Shown one piece after another: positions 55,138 through 64,000 of a DNA stretch of 64,000 nt. The DNA comes from an uncultured SAR116 cluster alpha proteobacterium (GTDB taxonomy: Bacteria; Pseudomonadota; Alphaproteobacteria; Puniceispirillales; Puniceispirillaceae). The position numbers and the translations under genes are program-made. Location: assembly GCA_902622515.1 (NCBI GenBank), contig CACNQE010000002.1, positions 62,001 to 126,000 of the forward strand. Direction: 5' to 3'. Every line of letters starts with the position of its first letter. Position 1 is the first letter of the stretch. The notes under the pieces are model-generated. The model worked only from the letters and a program-made list of their open reading frames with translations. It was not told the DNA's origin and made no database searches.

Positions 55138-55731
55138 TTATTTTTCCCATTTGATTTTATAAATAACCTCATTTCTTCTCATAAAAGAGGGAGTAAAGGG
55201 TCCATTGTAGGTTGCGCGAATAGCTGGTTCAAAAAAAATTATTTTATCTGATAATAATCTTTGGGATAATATTCTTACATGTTTTAGGAAGTTATTTTCA
55301 GAGGCACTGCCTGAATATGTAATTGCAGCAAAATAACCACCATCTATGGACTTTATTTTTACGTTTGGATTCACTGGGACAGGCACTGTTTCAGCTGTAA
55401 ACCGTTTGGGTAAAAAAAATTGCATTACGTTTTTATTATTTTGTTTAAGGCGTGTAACGGGAGCCGTCATTTCAATTTTAATTGAACTAGATGAATTTTT
55501 TTTTGAAGAATTTATATTTGCGCCTGAAATATAGTTAAATAAGGCTCCAAATCCTCCATTATCACCAGTATATTCCACTTCTGCAACAAGCATTGGCTCA
55601 TAATAACGTATTTCATAAATTTGGTTTTTTTCTACCAAGTCGAATGCTACTTCTTCACTTGCCACAGAAGTTCTCCCAACTAACAAAAACAAAAATAAAA
55701 ATACATATATAACATTCACTATTTTTTTCAT
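55138..55731 (-). CDS. Exported SOUL-family heme-binding protein
   Basis: A 197-residue protein with a signal peptide (MKKIVNVIYVFLFLFLLVGR, cut after SVA near 24) and the SOUL/HBP fold: VEKNQIYEIRYYEPMLVAE, IEMTAPVT, and MQFFLPKRFT are family segments. Eukaryotic relatives bind heme; the bacterial role is unclear. It is convergent with the RidA gene. Confidence 0.88.
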   Translation of the reverse strand: MKKIVNVIYVFLFLFLLVGRTSVASEEVAFDLVEKNQIYEIRYYEPMLVAEVEYTGDNGGFGALFNYISGANINSSKKNSSSSIKIEMTAPVTRLKQNNKNVMQFFLPKRFTAETVPVPVNPNVKIKSIDGGYFAAITYSGSASENNFLKHVRILSQRLLSDKIIFFEPAIRATYNGPFTPSFMRRNEVIYKIKWEK

Positions 55732-55786
55732 TGGCCTTTTTCTTCCTTCTAAACTCTATTAAAACTATATAGTTAGGGATATCTGA

Positions 55787-56239
55787 TTAATGGCAATAAG
55801 ACGGTGTAACACCCGTATAGGGTCCTGATTTCTTTTCTGACTCGGCATAAAACCCTTTTTTGTCATATCTATTGCACCTCCCGCAATAACCATTTTCGAT
55901 AAGATATCGAGCTATGTCACCCTTTTCAGAAATAGCACATCTTCCGACCAATCTTTCATAAGACATTTCACCACTGAGCTCGCACACAACACGCTTCCCC
56001 ATTAAAATTTCATTAAGTAAGTCATGGGCCTCGCGACCTTTTTTAGTATTCAATTCATCGCAGGTTAGTCCCTGAAAACGTATAGCTATTTGGCCAACCT
56101 CAATCGTGTCTCCATCTCTTATTTTGGTTACGTTGCCTTCTAATATTGTTCCAGCAAACAAACACCTTGATAACGTAAAAAAAACAACAATAAAAAATAA
56201 ATGTTTCACTATAATAAATCTGACTGGAAGTTTTTTCAC
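55787..56239 (-). CDS. Exported staphylococcal-nuclease-like (thermonuclease) protein
   Basis: A 150-residue protein with an N-terminal hydrophobic segment (HLFFIVVFFTLSRCLFA, about 13-29) and an SNase core: VTKIRDGDTIEVGQIAIRFQGL with the arginine of the active site, DELNTKKG, and YERLVGRC with the second arginine. The aspartate/glutamate positions appear present. The start is a GTG. The C-terminus has extra cysteines (CGRC, SYCH). Substrate and site are unknown, probably periplasmic. Confidence 0.83.
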   Translation of the reverse strand: MKKLPVRFIIVKHLFFIVVFFTLSRCLFAGTILEGNVTKIRDGDTIEVGQIAIRFQGLTCDELNTKKGREAHDLLNEILMGKRVVCELSGEMSYERLVGRCAISEKGDIARYLIENGYCGRCNRYDKKGFYAESEKKSGPYTGVTPSYCH

Positions 56240-56335
56240 CTTATTACTTCAATATTTTTTAATTAAAAAAATATTTTTTTTATAAATATTCCATAAATAT
56301 AAAACTATTTGATTGGAAATTAATTAGGCCCTGTA

Positions 56336-57673
56336 TTATTTCCCCTCTAATACTTCAACTCTCAAAGCGGAGACTGCATTTGCGTGAGCATCAAAACCTT
56401 CATATTTTGCAAATATTTCTGTCTTCGGGGCAACTTCTTCAAATCCTAATGGCGTAACTTTACCAATAGAAATGGTTTTCATGAAATCCATCACACCTAA
56501 TGGTGAATGAGTTTTAGCTGCACCAGAGGTTGGCAAAACACAATTTGGACCAAGCAAATAATTAGCTAATGAGCCCGCACTATACGTCCCAAGCATAATT
56601 TCAGAGGCATTTAAAATAAATGGTAAATAACCGTCTGCTTCCTCTGACAGGATTTGCAAATGTTCGGGAGCAAAGTCATTAACAAAATTTATTGCTTGTG
56701 ATTTGCTTTGAGCAATAACTATTCCTCCTTGACTTCCCGATAAAACAGTTGAGGCATAGTTTGCTCTTTCCTCTGAAAGTTTAGAAAGATAATATGGTAT
56801 TTTTTCAATGATTTTTTCTGCTATTTGTTCTGACCACGTCACAATAAAACCTGATGAATCACTTCCGTGTTCGCATTCTATTAGAATGTCAAGGGCTGCA
56901 AGTGCTGGGTCAATAGTATCATCTACTAAAATCATCACCTCACTTGGTCCAGCAGGTAATCGAGAGCTTATTTGAGATGATAAGATTTGTTTAGCAGCAA
57001 CGAACCATGGACTTCCGGGGCCTTCAATTTTCAGGCATTTAGGAATTGTCTCGGTCCCATACGCTGCTGCTGCTACAGCCTGAGCGCCGCCAGCTTTGGC
57101 AACCAATTCAACGCCTGCTAGCTTTGCCGCAACCAAAGTAGCTGGATCGATTAAACCATCTCTTCCAGGTGGCGTTAAAATAATCGGTTCAGATACCCCA
57201 GCAACCATTGCAGGTATTGAGGTCATCAGTGTTACAGATGGAAAAGAACCTTTTCCACGTGGAGAGTATAAAGCGACAGGGCTTATTGGAACTGTTTTTT
57301 CACCAACATAAACTCCAGGTCTAATCTCTACCTGCCATTCTTTTTTTGGTTTTTGATATTCATGAAAACTTCGAATATTATCAGCAGCATATTCAAGTGT
57401 TTCAATAATTTCTGGAGCCAGCTGATCAAAAGCATTGTTAAAATCTGTTTTGGTTGCCAGAATTGTTTTCTCAGTTAGAGCCTCTGCTTTGTCAAATTGA
57501 ATGCCAAATCTAGCTAAAGCTTTATCTCCTTCCAATCGAACTGAGTCTATTATCTTAGGGACATGCTGCAGAAAATAATCCAGTTTATCTTCTGTTCTTT
57601 TAAGAAGAGAAGAATACCCTTCATCTGAAATATCAGAAAGACGAAAAACACTAAATGAGTGGGAATTTTGCAT
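56336..57673 (-). CDS. hisD: Histidinol dehydrogenase
   Basis: Zinc enzyme for the last two steps of histidine synthesis (histidinol to histidine with NAD+). The 445-residue length and motifs are standard: VALYSPRGKGSFPSVTLM-like segment, LPAGPSEVMILVDDT, CEHGSDSSGF with metal/active histidine, and FAPEHLQI. GGGA eight bases before the ATG. It precedes no his gene here, and follows the DUF1491 gene as in other alphaproteobacteria. Confidence 0.97.
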   Translation of the reverse strand: MQNSHSFSVFRLSDISDEGYSSLLKRTEDKLDYFLQHVPKIIDSVRLEGDKALARFGIQFDKAEALTEKTILATKTDFNNAFDQLAPEIIETLEYAADNIRSFHEYQKPKKEWQVEIRPGVYVGEKTVPISPVALYSPRGKGSFPSVTLMTSIPAMVAGVSEPIILTPPGRDGLIDPATLVAAKLAGVELVAKAGGAQAVAAAAYGTETIPKCLKIEGPGSPWFVAAKQILSSQISSRLPAGPSEVMILVDDTIDPALAALDILIECEHGSDSSGFIVTWSEQIAEKIIEKIPYYLSKLSEERANYASTVLSGSQGGIVIAQSKSQAINFVNDFAPEHLQILSEEADGYLPFILNASEIMLGTYSAGSLANYLLGPNCVLPTSGAAKTHSPLGVMDFMKTISIGKVTPLGFEEVAPKTEIFAKYEGFDAHANAVSALRVEVLEGK

Positions 57674-57806
57674 ATTAATGGTCCCGTTTATAAAATGCTA
57701 CTGAAACGCTTGTTAAAATAATTATGTAAATAACGCTTCCTTAATGAAAGAACACTCTATAATCTTTTTAAATAACACTGAAGAATAAAACTACCTTAAT
57801 TCACGT

Positions 57807-58136
57807 TCATTCTGAAATAATGTTAAAAATATTTCTCGCGCGTCTATCCTGAACAGTTATAACCCAGCAGTCCGGATCTCTATCAATTTCTCTCTGAATT
57901 TGTTTTGCTATAATATCCGCTCGTTGCGGAGCTCCTTGATTAAGACACTCCCATATTTCATTTTCATCAAAATCGAACCTTCTATGAAAAAGGTGAACAC
58001 AATCCAAATCCGTTTCCAATTCCAAAAATATTGCTCCAGCATCTGGATCACCTTTCTTAGATATATAAGCTGGAATAGCTAGGTTATTGGCTTGTCTCAA
58101 CGCTGCATCTATAACGATATTAGTTTTTAGCCTCAT
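57807..58136 (-). CDS. DUF1491 family protein
   Basis: A 109-residue conserved alphaproteobacterial protein of unknown function. MRLKTNIVIDAALRQAN at the start, DAGAIFLELE, and DPDCWVITVQDR match the family pattern. GGGGAGGG lies directly before the ATG. It is 133 bases upstream of hisD. Confidence 0.85.
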   Translation of the reverse strand: MRLKTNIVIDAALRQANNLAIPAYISKKGDPDAGAIFLELETDLDCVHLFHRRFDFDENEIWECLNQGAPQRADIIAKQIQREIDRDPDCWVITVQDRRARNIFNIISE

Positions 58137-58222
58137 ACCCTCCCCTTTTTTAATTTTTTAAACCCAATTATAAAATTCCATTTTGAAGGATATATCTTTT
58201 GTTATTCTGGAAAAAATCTTGA

Positions 58223-58414
58223 TTAAAAGTCGGTACACCTGCCGTTTTGCTCCCAATCACCATATCTTGTTGGCTCTGGGCCTTTTGGACCTCCAGTCTC
58301 ACTAACATGGTTATTTGCAAAATTTTTACCTTTGTTTTTTTTAGATTTTTTATTTTTTAAACTACTGGCAGACTTGGTTCTTGAATTCTCAATGTTACTT
58401 TTACGAATGTTCAT
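58223..58414 (-). CDS. SDHAF4-like (DUF1674) succinate dehydrogenase assembly factor family protein
   Basis: A 63-residue protein ending in the conserved GGPKGPEPTRYGDWEQNG..CTDF, the DUF1674/SDHAF4 signature. The eukaryotic homolog binds flavinylated SdhA and protects the free subunit before assembly of complex II. The first part is a lysine/asparagine-rich linker. The ATG at 58414 is preferred over a TTG eight codons earlier. It is divergent from rsmB. Confidence 0.87.
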   Translation of the reverse strand: MNIRKSNIENSRTKSASSLKNKKSKKNKGKNFANNHVSETGGPKGPEPTRYGDWEQNGRCTDF

Positions 58415-58619
58415 TTTTCTGTTATCTCTAATTTTCAAAAGACTTTTGGTTACTTTAAAGGAAAATGTAACTATTATCTTTCTTTGACAATAGACTTTTT
58501 ATTCAAAAAATGGTTAGCATATTCCTTAATTACAAGGGAAATAAATCATTCAAACATCTATCAGATTTTATATCCCTACCTAATTTTATCTTATTAGTTA
58601 TTCCAAAAAATATAATCTG

Positions 58620-59939
58620 ATGGCCATCAAAACAAACATTTACTCTAGAAAAATATGTTATGACATTCTACATTCAGTCTTTAACGAAGGCAGCCTTGCA
58701 CATGATTTCTTTAACAGTGAGAGTTTGTGGGGTAAACTAGAGAACAGAGACCGTGCTTTTGCAAAGCTTCTAGTGATGAGTTGTATTCGCCAACATGGAC
58801 AATTAAATATTTGTATTAATCACTTCTTAAAAAAATCACCCAAACCTCAAATAAGAACCATCATAATGCTAGGTGTAGCACAACTTCTTATCCTTAGAAC
58901 AGAGCCTCACGCAGCCATTCATACAAGTGTCTCTTTGGTAAGACACTTAATTGGTGAGTCTTACACTGGACTCACAAATGGTGTTTTAAGAACAATTGCG
59001 CGTTCTGGTGAAAAAATCTTCGCGGCAACCGGTCCAGCTGATAATTTACCCGTTTTTTTTAGGAAAAATTGGTCTGATAATTGGGGTGAGACTTCTGTTC
59101 AAGAAATTATGCAGTTGGCTCAAAATCAGCCCCCTCTTGATATTACATTAAAAAATATGTCTGAGAATTCAAAGATTGAATGGAGCAAAAAATTATCTGC
59201 AAAATTAATTTCATCAAATAGCATTCGACTCAAACCCGTTGCGGATGTTACCAAATTGTCAGGCTACCAAGAGGGGGAATGGTGGGTACAAGATTGTGCA
59301 GCAGCACTTCCAGCAAAATTGATGGGAGATGTTAGAGGGAGGCATATAATTGACTTATGCGCTGCTCCAGGAGGCAAAACTGCACAGCTCATTTCATCTG
59401 GTGCACTCGTAATTGCAATTGACAAAAGTAGAAAAAGAATAAAACGTCTAACAGATAATCTAGATAGGCTTAGACTTAATGCTAAGGTTATTTGCTCCGA
59501 TGGTCGTAATTATAAACCAGAATTCCTTGTAGATGGGGTGCTTCTGGATGCGCCTTGTTCTGCTTCAGGAACAATTCGCCGTAGACCAGATGTACTTATT
59601 GGCAAAACTCCCCAGCAAATATTAGAACTTCAATCACTTCAGATTGAACTTTGCTTGGCGGCCTCAAAATGGATAAAATCAGGGGGAACGCTCGTCTATG
59701 CAACCTGTTCTTTGCAAAGAGAAGAAGGGGAAGAAGTGATTAAAGCTATAATTTCGAATCCAAAAGCTGGACTGAGCCTTGACCCAATAGATAAAGATGA
59801 GGTTGGTATATTTTATCCTTTTAATAGGAAGCAAACTACATCCGAGTATTTAAGAATATTGCCTAACCAGCTAGTAAATACAAATACTGACTTACTTGGG
59901 AATGATGGATTTTTCATCGCTCGATTTAAGGTGAAATAA
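58620..59939 (+). CDS. rsmB: 16S rRNA (cytosine-C5) methyltransferase RsmB/Fmu family
   Basis: A 439-residue protein with an N-terminal NusB-like RNA-binding domain (about 1-135) and a C-terminal SAM methyltransferase: DLCAAPGGKTAQL near 245, DAPCSASGTIRRRPD with the release cysteine and YATCSLQREEGE with the catalytic cysteine. In E. coli it methylates C967 of 16S rRNA. It is followed by the heparinase and purH genes, the usual alphaproteobacterial order. Confidence 0.94.
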   Translation: MAIKTNIYSRKICYDILHSVFNEGSLAHDFFNSESLWGKLENRDRAFAKLLVMSCIRQHGQLNICINHFLKKSPKPQIRTIIMLGVAQLLILRTEPHAAIHTSVSLVRHLIGESYTGLTNGVLRTIARSGEKIFAATGPADNLPVFFRKNWSDNWGETSVQEIMQLAQNQPPLDITLKNMSENSKIEWSKKLSAKLISSNSIRLKPVADVTKLSGYQEGEWWVQDCAAALPAKLMGDVRGRHIIDLCAAPGGKTAQLISSGALVIAIDKSRKRIKRLTDNLDRLRLNAKVICSDGRNYKPEFLVDGVLLDAPCSASGTIRRRPDVLIGKTPQQILELQSLQIELCLAASKWIKSGGTLVYATCSLQREEGEEVIKAIISNPKAGLSLDPIDKDEVGIFYPFNRKQTTSEYLRILPNQLVNTNTDLLGNDGFFIARFKVK

Positions 59940-60020
59940 CAACTAGAAAAGAATTGAAATTTAGCATAATTTTCAAGTAGAGAATGTGACTGTATTGATC
60001 CGTTAATTTAGAAAAAACAT

Positions 60021-61631
60021 ATGCAGAACAAAAAAATTGAACAATCATTTGTAAATCAGAGTTCAGAAAACGCTAAACAAACTGCAAATTATCTAAAGCA
60101 ACTTTATAGACGCTCTAGTCTATTTCGTTGGCGATTAAAACCCACATTTCAAACCGATATAAATCGTTTTATACCGCCCTCTGACCCTTGGCGTGGCTCT
60201 GCAACAATTGGGAGAGATGTGCTGCATTCAGCCATGCCTGTAAAAAGAGACCAACCCGAATATTTTACATTTGAATGGCTTCGCCATGTTCGAGATTATG
60301 GCGGCGATAAAGCAAGAATTTATGTACGAAATGAAATATCTTTATGGCTCTCAGAAAATACCAACTGGGACGCAAAAATATGGCACCCGAAATTTTTAAG
60401 TGAACGAATAAGTAATTTAATTTTTTCATATAAATGGTTTGCAAGTTCAGCATCTGCATCCTTCCAAAATAGGCTTCTTTATCAACTAGCCATAGAATTT
60501 CAATGCCTTGCACTTGACTGGCAAAATCAACCAAATATTGATGACCAAATTTCAGCTTTGAGAGGACTTTTGGTTACATTATCTGCCTTTAATGCAAAAA
60601 CCTCAGAAATGGTTTCTTTGATTGATATTTTCGAAAAAAAACTCACTGAAATCTTGAATGAGGACGGTGGTCATATCTCACGGAGACCAGAAACTCACTT
60701 TAAAATTTTAACCCAATTGTTCGAATGTCGCACAGCGATTGCACAATCTGGTATGGGTCAAATAAAGTCACTAGACCAAACGATCACCAGGATGGGTGCG
60801 ATTGCCAAAATGTGGCGAACTGGTAACGGTAATTTTGCTCATTTTCACGGTGGTGGTATTACTGATTCTAAACACATAGATGATGTCGTCAAAAGATGTG
60901 GCGCAACAGGAAAAGTAACTCGTCACGCAAAACAGACTGGCTTTTTAAGACTTTCTTCAGGAAGAACCACTCTAATTATGGATTGCTCAGCTCCTATCAG
61001 ACCCATACCTGAAAATTCTGCCAGTCTTGGTAGTTTTGAAGTTCATCTTGCTGGCACACCCTTTATTGTTAATGTTGGCCAATTATCAGAGGATAGACTA
61101 CTAAATGAGGCATTTAGTCAGACAGCTGCACATACCGCTCTTACACTGGATAATCTAAATAATTTTTGTTGGAAAAATAAAAAATATAATCCAGTAAAAG
61201 TCCTGCAGATAGGCCCTGCTACTGGCGGAATGCTGGTAAAATTATCTCATGATGGCTATGGGGATTCGCATGGTATCATTCATGATAGACAAATTTATTT
61301 AACAACTGGGGGAGGCAATTTACGCGGATCTGACACACTTAGATATACAGGAGCACCCGGAGAAATACCAAAAACATGTATTGTCCGCTTTCATCTTCAC
61401 CCAAGAATAAGAGCTGCAACGGTAAGTAATGGAACAGTAGTTTTAAAAATTAGCTCGCAAAAAGCAGGGTGGATTTTTAAATGCAACGGGGCCAATCCTA
61501 GTCTAGAACCGTCCGTCTATTTTGAGGGCAAACAAAGATTAAGCAGCCAACAGGTTGTCCTACGAATGCATGCTCACGATATTCGGCATGTTTCAGAAAA
61601 AACTTTGAAATGGTCTTTTAAAAGACAATAG
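60021..61631 (+). CDS. Heparinase II/III family protein
   Basis: A 536-residue protein with an N-terminal alpha-toroid part (about 1-300) and a C-terminal beta-sandwich of heparinase II/III type (about 330-530: FHGGGITDSKHIDDVV, GFLRLSSGRTTLIMD, HTALTLDNLN). No signal peptide is visible although enzymes of this family often act outside the cytoplasm. The polysaccharide is not known. Its place between rsmB and purH is conserved in alphaproteobacteria, which argues for a housekeeping role, perhaps envelope-related, rather than alginate or heparin use. Confidence 0.87.
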   Translation: MQNKKIEQSFVNQSSENAKQTANYLKQLYRRSSLFRWRLKPTFQTDINRFIPPSDPWRGSATIGRDVLHSAMPVKRDQPEYFTFEWLRHVRDYGGDKARIYVRNEISLWLSENTNWDAKIWHPKFLSERISNLIFSYKWFASSASASFQNRLLYQLAIEFQCLALDWQNQPNIDDQISALRGLLVTLSAFNAKTSEMVSLIDIFEKKLTEILNEDGGHISRRPETHFKILTQLFECRTAIAQSGMGQIKSLDQTITRMGAIAKMWRTGNGNFAHFHGGGITDSKHIDDVVKRCGATGKVTRHAKQTGFLRLSSGRTTLIMDCSAPIRPIPENSASLGSFEVHLAGTPFIVNVGQLSEDRLLNEAFSQTAAHTALTLDNLNNFCWKNKKYNPVKVLQIGPATGGMLVKLSHDGYGDSHGIIHDRQIYLTTGGGNLRGSDTLRYTGAPGEIPKTCIVRFHLHPRIRAATVSNGTVVLKISSQKAGWIFKCNGANPSLEPSVYFEGKQRLSSQQVVLRMHAHDIRHVSEKTLKWSFKRQ

Positions 61632-61779
61632 ATTTTATTTTTTTATTTATTTTCAACAATTATCTCTCAAATAGAAGGTCTCAAAAAAAAATCAAAAATT
61701 TTAATGATAAACTAATTGCTAATAATTAAGGGCTTTGTCATAAGAGGATTATTTTTGAAAATTTTAGAGTGCAAAAAAT

Positions 61780-63372
61780 ATGTCTTCTTCTATTCTCCAA
61801 ATACGACGTGCGTTAATTTCTGTATCAGATAAGTCTGGGCTTATTACTTTAGCTGATGCATTATCAAATGCTGGGATTGAAATTTTATCTACAGGGGGCA
61901 CATCAAGGGAGCTAAGAAAAGCTGGTTTTGATGTCCGGGATGTATCTGATGAAACTGGTTTCCCAGAGATTATGGATGGGCGTGTTAAAACACTTCATCC
62001 TAATATCCACGGTGGTATATTGGCAAAACGTGATTCAAAAACTCATATGAATGCACTAGAAGAGCATGATATTAGGCCTATCGATTTACTAGTAGTAAAC
62101 TTGTATCCGTTTGAACAAGTTACCACTGGAAATCCCAAAATTGAAACTGCCATTGAAAACATTGATATCGGCGGTCCTGCTATGATAAGAGCAGCAGCAA
62201 AAAACCATGATTTTGTTACCGTAATTACTGCACCAGAGCAATATCCCCTGCTTATGGAGGAACTATTAACTCTTTCTGGAACTTCTCTTGCTTTTCGACG
62301 TAAATTAGCTGCACAAGCGTTTTCTAGAACTTCTTCTTATGATTACGCGGTTACTAAGTGGATGACATCTAACCTCGACATGGGTGAACATGAAAAACCG
62401 GAACCCGATTTGAATATTCGCGCTCCTGCTATCCAATCTCTTCGTTATGGAGAAAATCCCCACCAATCAGCAGCAATATACGCATCTGACCAATCAACCG
62501 CATCTGTTTTGACAGCCAAACAAATACAAGGCAAACCATTATCCTACAATAATGTAAATGATACAGATGCTGCACTAAAACTTGTGAGTGAATTCTCTGA
62601 ACCAACAGTTGCAATTATAAAACATGCAAATCCTTGTGGCGTTGCTAGTGCTAACTCGTTGAGCAAAGCATGGGAGCTAGCATACAAATGTGACACAGTA
62701 AGTGCTTTTGGTGGTATCATTGCAACTAATAGAATCATTGATGAAGATACAGCAAATCTAATTACCTCTATTTTTAGCGAAGTCATTATTGGTCCAGATG
62801 CAACAAAAGATGCGTGCAAGATATTATCTAACAAGCCAAATATACGATTATTATTAACAGGTGGCATGCCAAACCCTGCACTTTCGTCACAACAGATCAA
62901 AACTATCCTCGGTGGTTTCTTGGTGCAATCTAGAGATACCGCGATGATTAAAAAGAATGACCTTAATATTGTTACGAAGCGAAAACCAACTGAAAAAGAG
63001 ATACAAGATATGCTATTTGCCTGGAAAGTGGCTAAGCATGTGAAATCTAATGCTATAATTTATGCTAAAAATAAAAGCACAGCTGCGATTGGCGCAGGTC
63101 AAATGAGCAGGCTTGACTCGAGCAGAATTGCAATACAAAAGGCAAAAGATATGGCCCAAGTTCATGGTTTGAAGAATCCCAGAACAATTGGTTCAGTTAT
63201 CGCCTCAGACGCATTTTTTCCATTCCCAGATGGTCTCTTATCAGCTATTGAAGCAGGAGCAACAGCTGTTATTCAACCTGGTGGTTCAATAAGAGATAAT
63301 GATGTCATAAAAGCAGCTGATGATGCTGACATTTCAATGGCATTTACTGGTATAAGACATTTTAACCACTAA
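61780..63372 (+). CDS. purH: Bifunctional AICAR transformylase / IMP cyclohydrolase
   Basis: Last two steps of purine biosynthesis: 10-formyl-THF formylates AICAR and the product is closed to IMP. The 530 residues show the N-terminal MGS-like cyclohydrolase (about 1-200, with [12 protein letters not shown] and STGGTSREL) and the C-terminal transformylase (about 200-530, with [12 protein letters not shown] and [11 protein letters not shown], including the catalytic KH pair). It is convergent with mutY. It is a sink for the one-carbon units made by the methylated-amine genes. Confidence 0.97.
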   Translation: MSSSILQIRRALISVSDKSGLITLADALSNAGIEILSTGGTSRELRKAGFDVRDVSDETGFPEIMDGRVKTLHPNIHGGILAKRDSKTHMNALEEHDIRPIDLLVVNLYPFEQVTTGNPKIETAIENIDIGGPAMIRAAAKNHDFVTVITAPEQYPLLMEELLTLSGTSLAFRRKLAAQAFSRTSSYDYAVTKWMTSNLDMGEHEKPEPDLNIRAPAIQSLRYGENPHQSAAIYASDQSTASVLTAKQIQGKPLSYNNVNDTDAALKLVSEFSEPTVAIIKHANPCGVASANSLSKAWELAYKCDTVSAFGGIIATNRIIDEDTANLITSIFSEVIIGPDATKDACKILSNKPNIRLLLTGGMPNPALSSQQIKTILGGFLVQSRDTAMIKKNDLNIVTKRKPTEKEIQDMLFAWKVAKHVKSNAIIYAKNKSTAAIGAGQMSRLDSSRIAIQKAKDMAQVHGLKNPRTIGSVIASDAFFPFPDGLLSAIEAGATAVIQPGGSIRDNDVIKAADDADISMAFTGIRHFNH

Positions 63373-63422
63373 ACTTATTTTAGCTACGCATGAAATGTTT
63401 GCACTGATATGAAAACAAGTGG

Positions 63423-64000
63423 TTAGTTATAATTTTTAGCTAATTCAAGGGCTTTTTGCATTAATTTTGGTAGGTGCAACTCGTCTTCAGTCACCCACCT
63501 ATGATTTTCAAACATTTCTTTTTCTTGCCCTTGAAAATTCTGAAATTTATATTTTATAAATATTTTATCAGTTTCCTCTGTGTCCGCCAAAAATACTTGA
63601 ACTTCTGTTCTGAAATGTGAAAAAACATGTTTAATCTTTGGCTTTAGTGCAGTCCAATTTAGATTACAAGGTCGCCAATTCTCATTGTAATTTTGTTCCT
63701 TATCGTCCCATCCTTGACTAGGAAATGCCAACAAGCCGCCAAGAAGACCATGGGTATCCCGGCGATAAACTAAAAATTTATCATTGTTTTTTTCCTTTTT
63801 CCTAATTACGAATATCTGTCCCTTTCTTATAATTTTGTTATTTTTTATAGGTTTGATTGGAAGAAGCGCTGGATTAGCTTTTTTCGCAGATTGGCATCCT
63901 GTAGAAAGAGGGCAGCGGCCGCAAGTTGGAGAGGAAGGAGTACAGATCTCATTCCCCAAATCCATAAGTGCCTGGGGAAAATCTGATCGACACTTCTCTG
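63423..64000 (-). CDS. mutY: A/G-specific adenine glycosylase MutY, C-terminal part (cut by window end)
   Basis: The frame stays open to the window edge, with SDFPQALMDLGNEICTP running across base 63965, so the gene is only partly in view. The [4Fe-4S] site ICTPSSPTCGRCPLSTGC has the MutY/Nth spacing of cysteines (C-x6-C-x2-C-x5-C). After it comes the NUDIX-like domain that reads 8-oxoguanine (about 110 residues with YRRDTHGLLGGLLAFPSQGW). MutY removes adenine mispaired with 8-oxoG. An internal ATG at 63965 is not the real start. Confidence 0.95.
   Translation of the reverse strand, partial: EKCRSDFPQALMDLGNEICTPSSPTCGRCPLSTGCQSAKKANPALLPIKPIKNNKIIRKGQIFVIRKKEKNNDKFLVYRRDTHGLLGGLLAFPSQGWDDKEQNYNENWRPCNLNWTALKPKIKHVFSHFRTEVQVFLADTEETDKIFIKYKFQNFQGQEKEMFENHRWVTEDELHLPKLMQKALELAKNYN

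Overview
The window is a compact, AT-rich (by eye about 35-38% GC) bacterial chromosome segment with short intergenic gaps. I read it as an alphaproteobacterium, most likely a marine, streamlined one of SAR116/Rhodospirillales type. The class rests on family content and gene order: an NDUFA12-type complex I subunit, the long zinc-finger class II ribonucleotide reductase, an imuA-imuB-dnaE2 mutasome under a GTTC-N7-GTTC SOS box, RpoH, CarD-FdxA-S4-helicase order, DUF1491, an SDHAF4-like protein and rsmB-heparinase-purH order. The class is fairly safe; the genus-level guess is weak. No tRNA, rRNA, insertion sequence, prophage or CRISPR array was seen.

Layout. 1-10.4 kb: NDUFA12, nrdJ, a RidA protein, a FemAB-like acyltransferase, clpS-clpA and a D,D-carboxypeptidase. 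10.5-16.2 kb: the SOS mutasome imuA-imuB-dnaE2. 16.3-26.2 kb: a methylated-amine block, with soxBDAG on the plus strand meeting a dimethylglycine dehydrogenase-like gene and an mttB-family methyltransferase on the minus strand. 26.4-34.2 kb: pdxH, a glycine-zipper protein, fabI-aroC, and the isoprenoid group xseB-ispA-dxs-tlyA with an XRE regulator. 34.3-41.1 kb: prolyl iminopeptidase, rpoH, carD, fdxA, TerB-like, S4 protein and a Suv3-like helicase. 41.4-46.5 kb: acnB directly followed by ccmABCD, including a 47-residue ccmD. 46.5-51.6 kb: a minus-strand corrinoid one-carbon cluster (corrinoid protein, PF13769 protein, MetF-like, methyl-THF methyltransferase, ASKHA/ferredoxin activator). 51.9-64 kb: yciB-dusA, an EamA transporter, a second RidA, a SOUL protein, a nuclease, hisD, DUF1491, SDHAF4-like, rsmB, heparinase, purH and the 3' part of mutY.

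The most interesting reading joins two loci about 20 kb apart. The MttB-family enzyme (no in-frame stop, so not pyrrolysine-dependent), the corrinoid protein, the methyl-THF:corrinoid methyltransferase, the MetF-like protein and the ferredoxin-fused activator could remove the first methyl of glycine betaine or a similar quaternary amine. The dehydrogenase and SoxBDAG would then take dimethylglycine through sarcosine to glycine. All three methyl groups would end on tetrahydrofolate. Substrate and direction are inference. Other points of note are an AcnB of the long type, possibly foreign, sitting where alphaproteobacteria usually have acnA next to ccmA, and a near-perfect SOS box in front of imuA.
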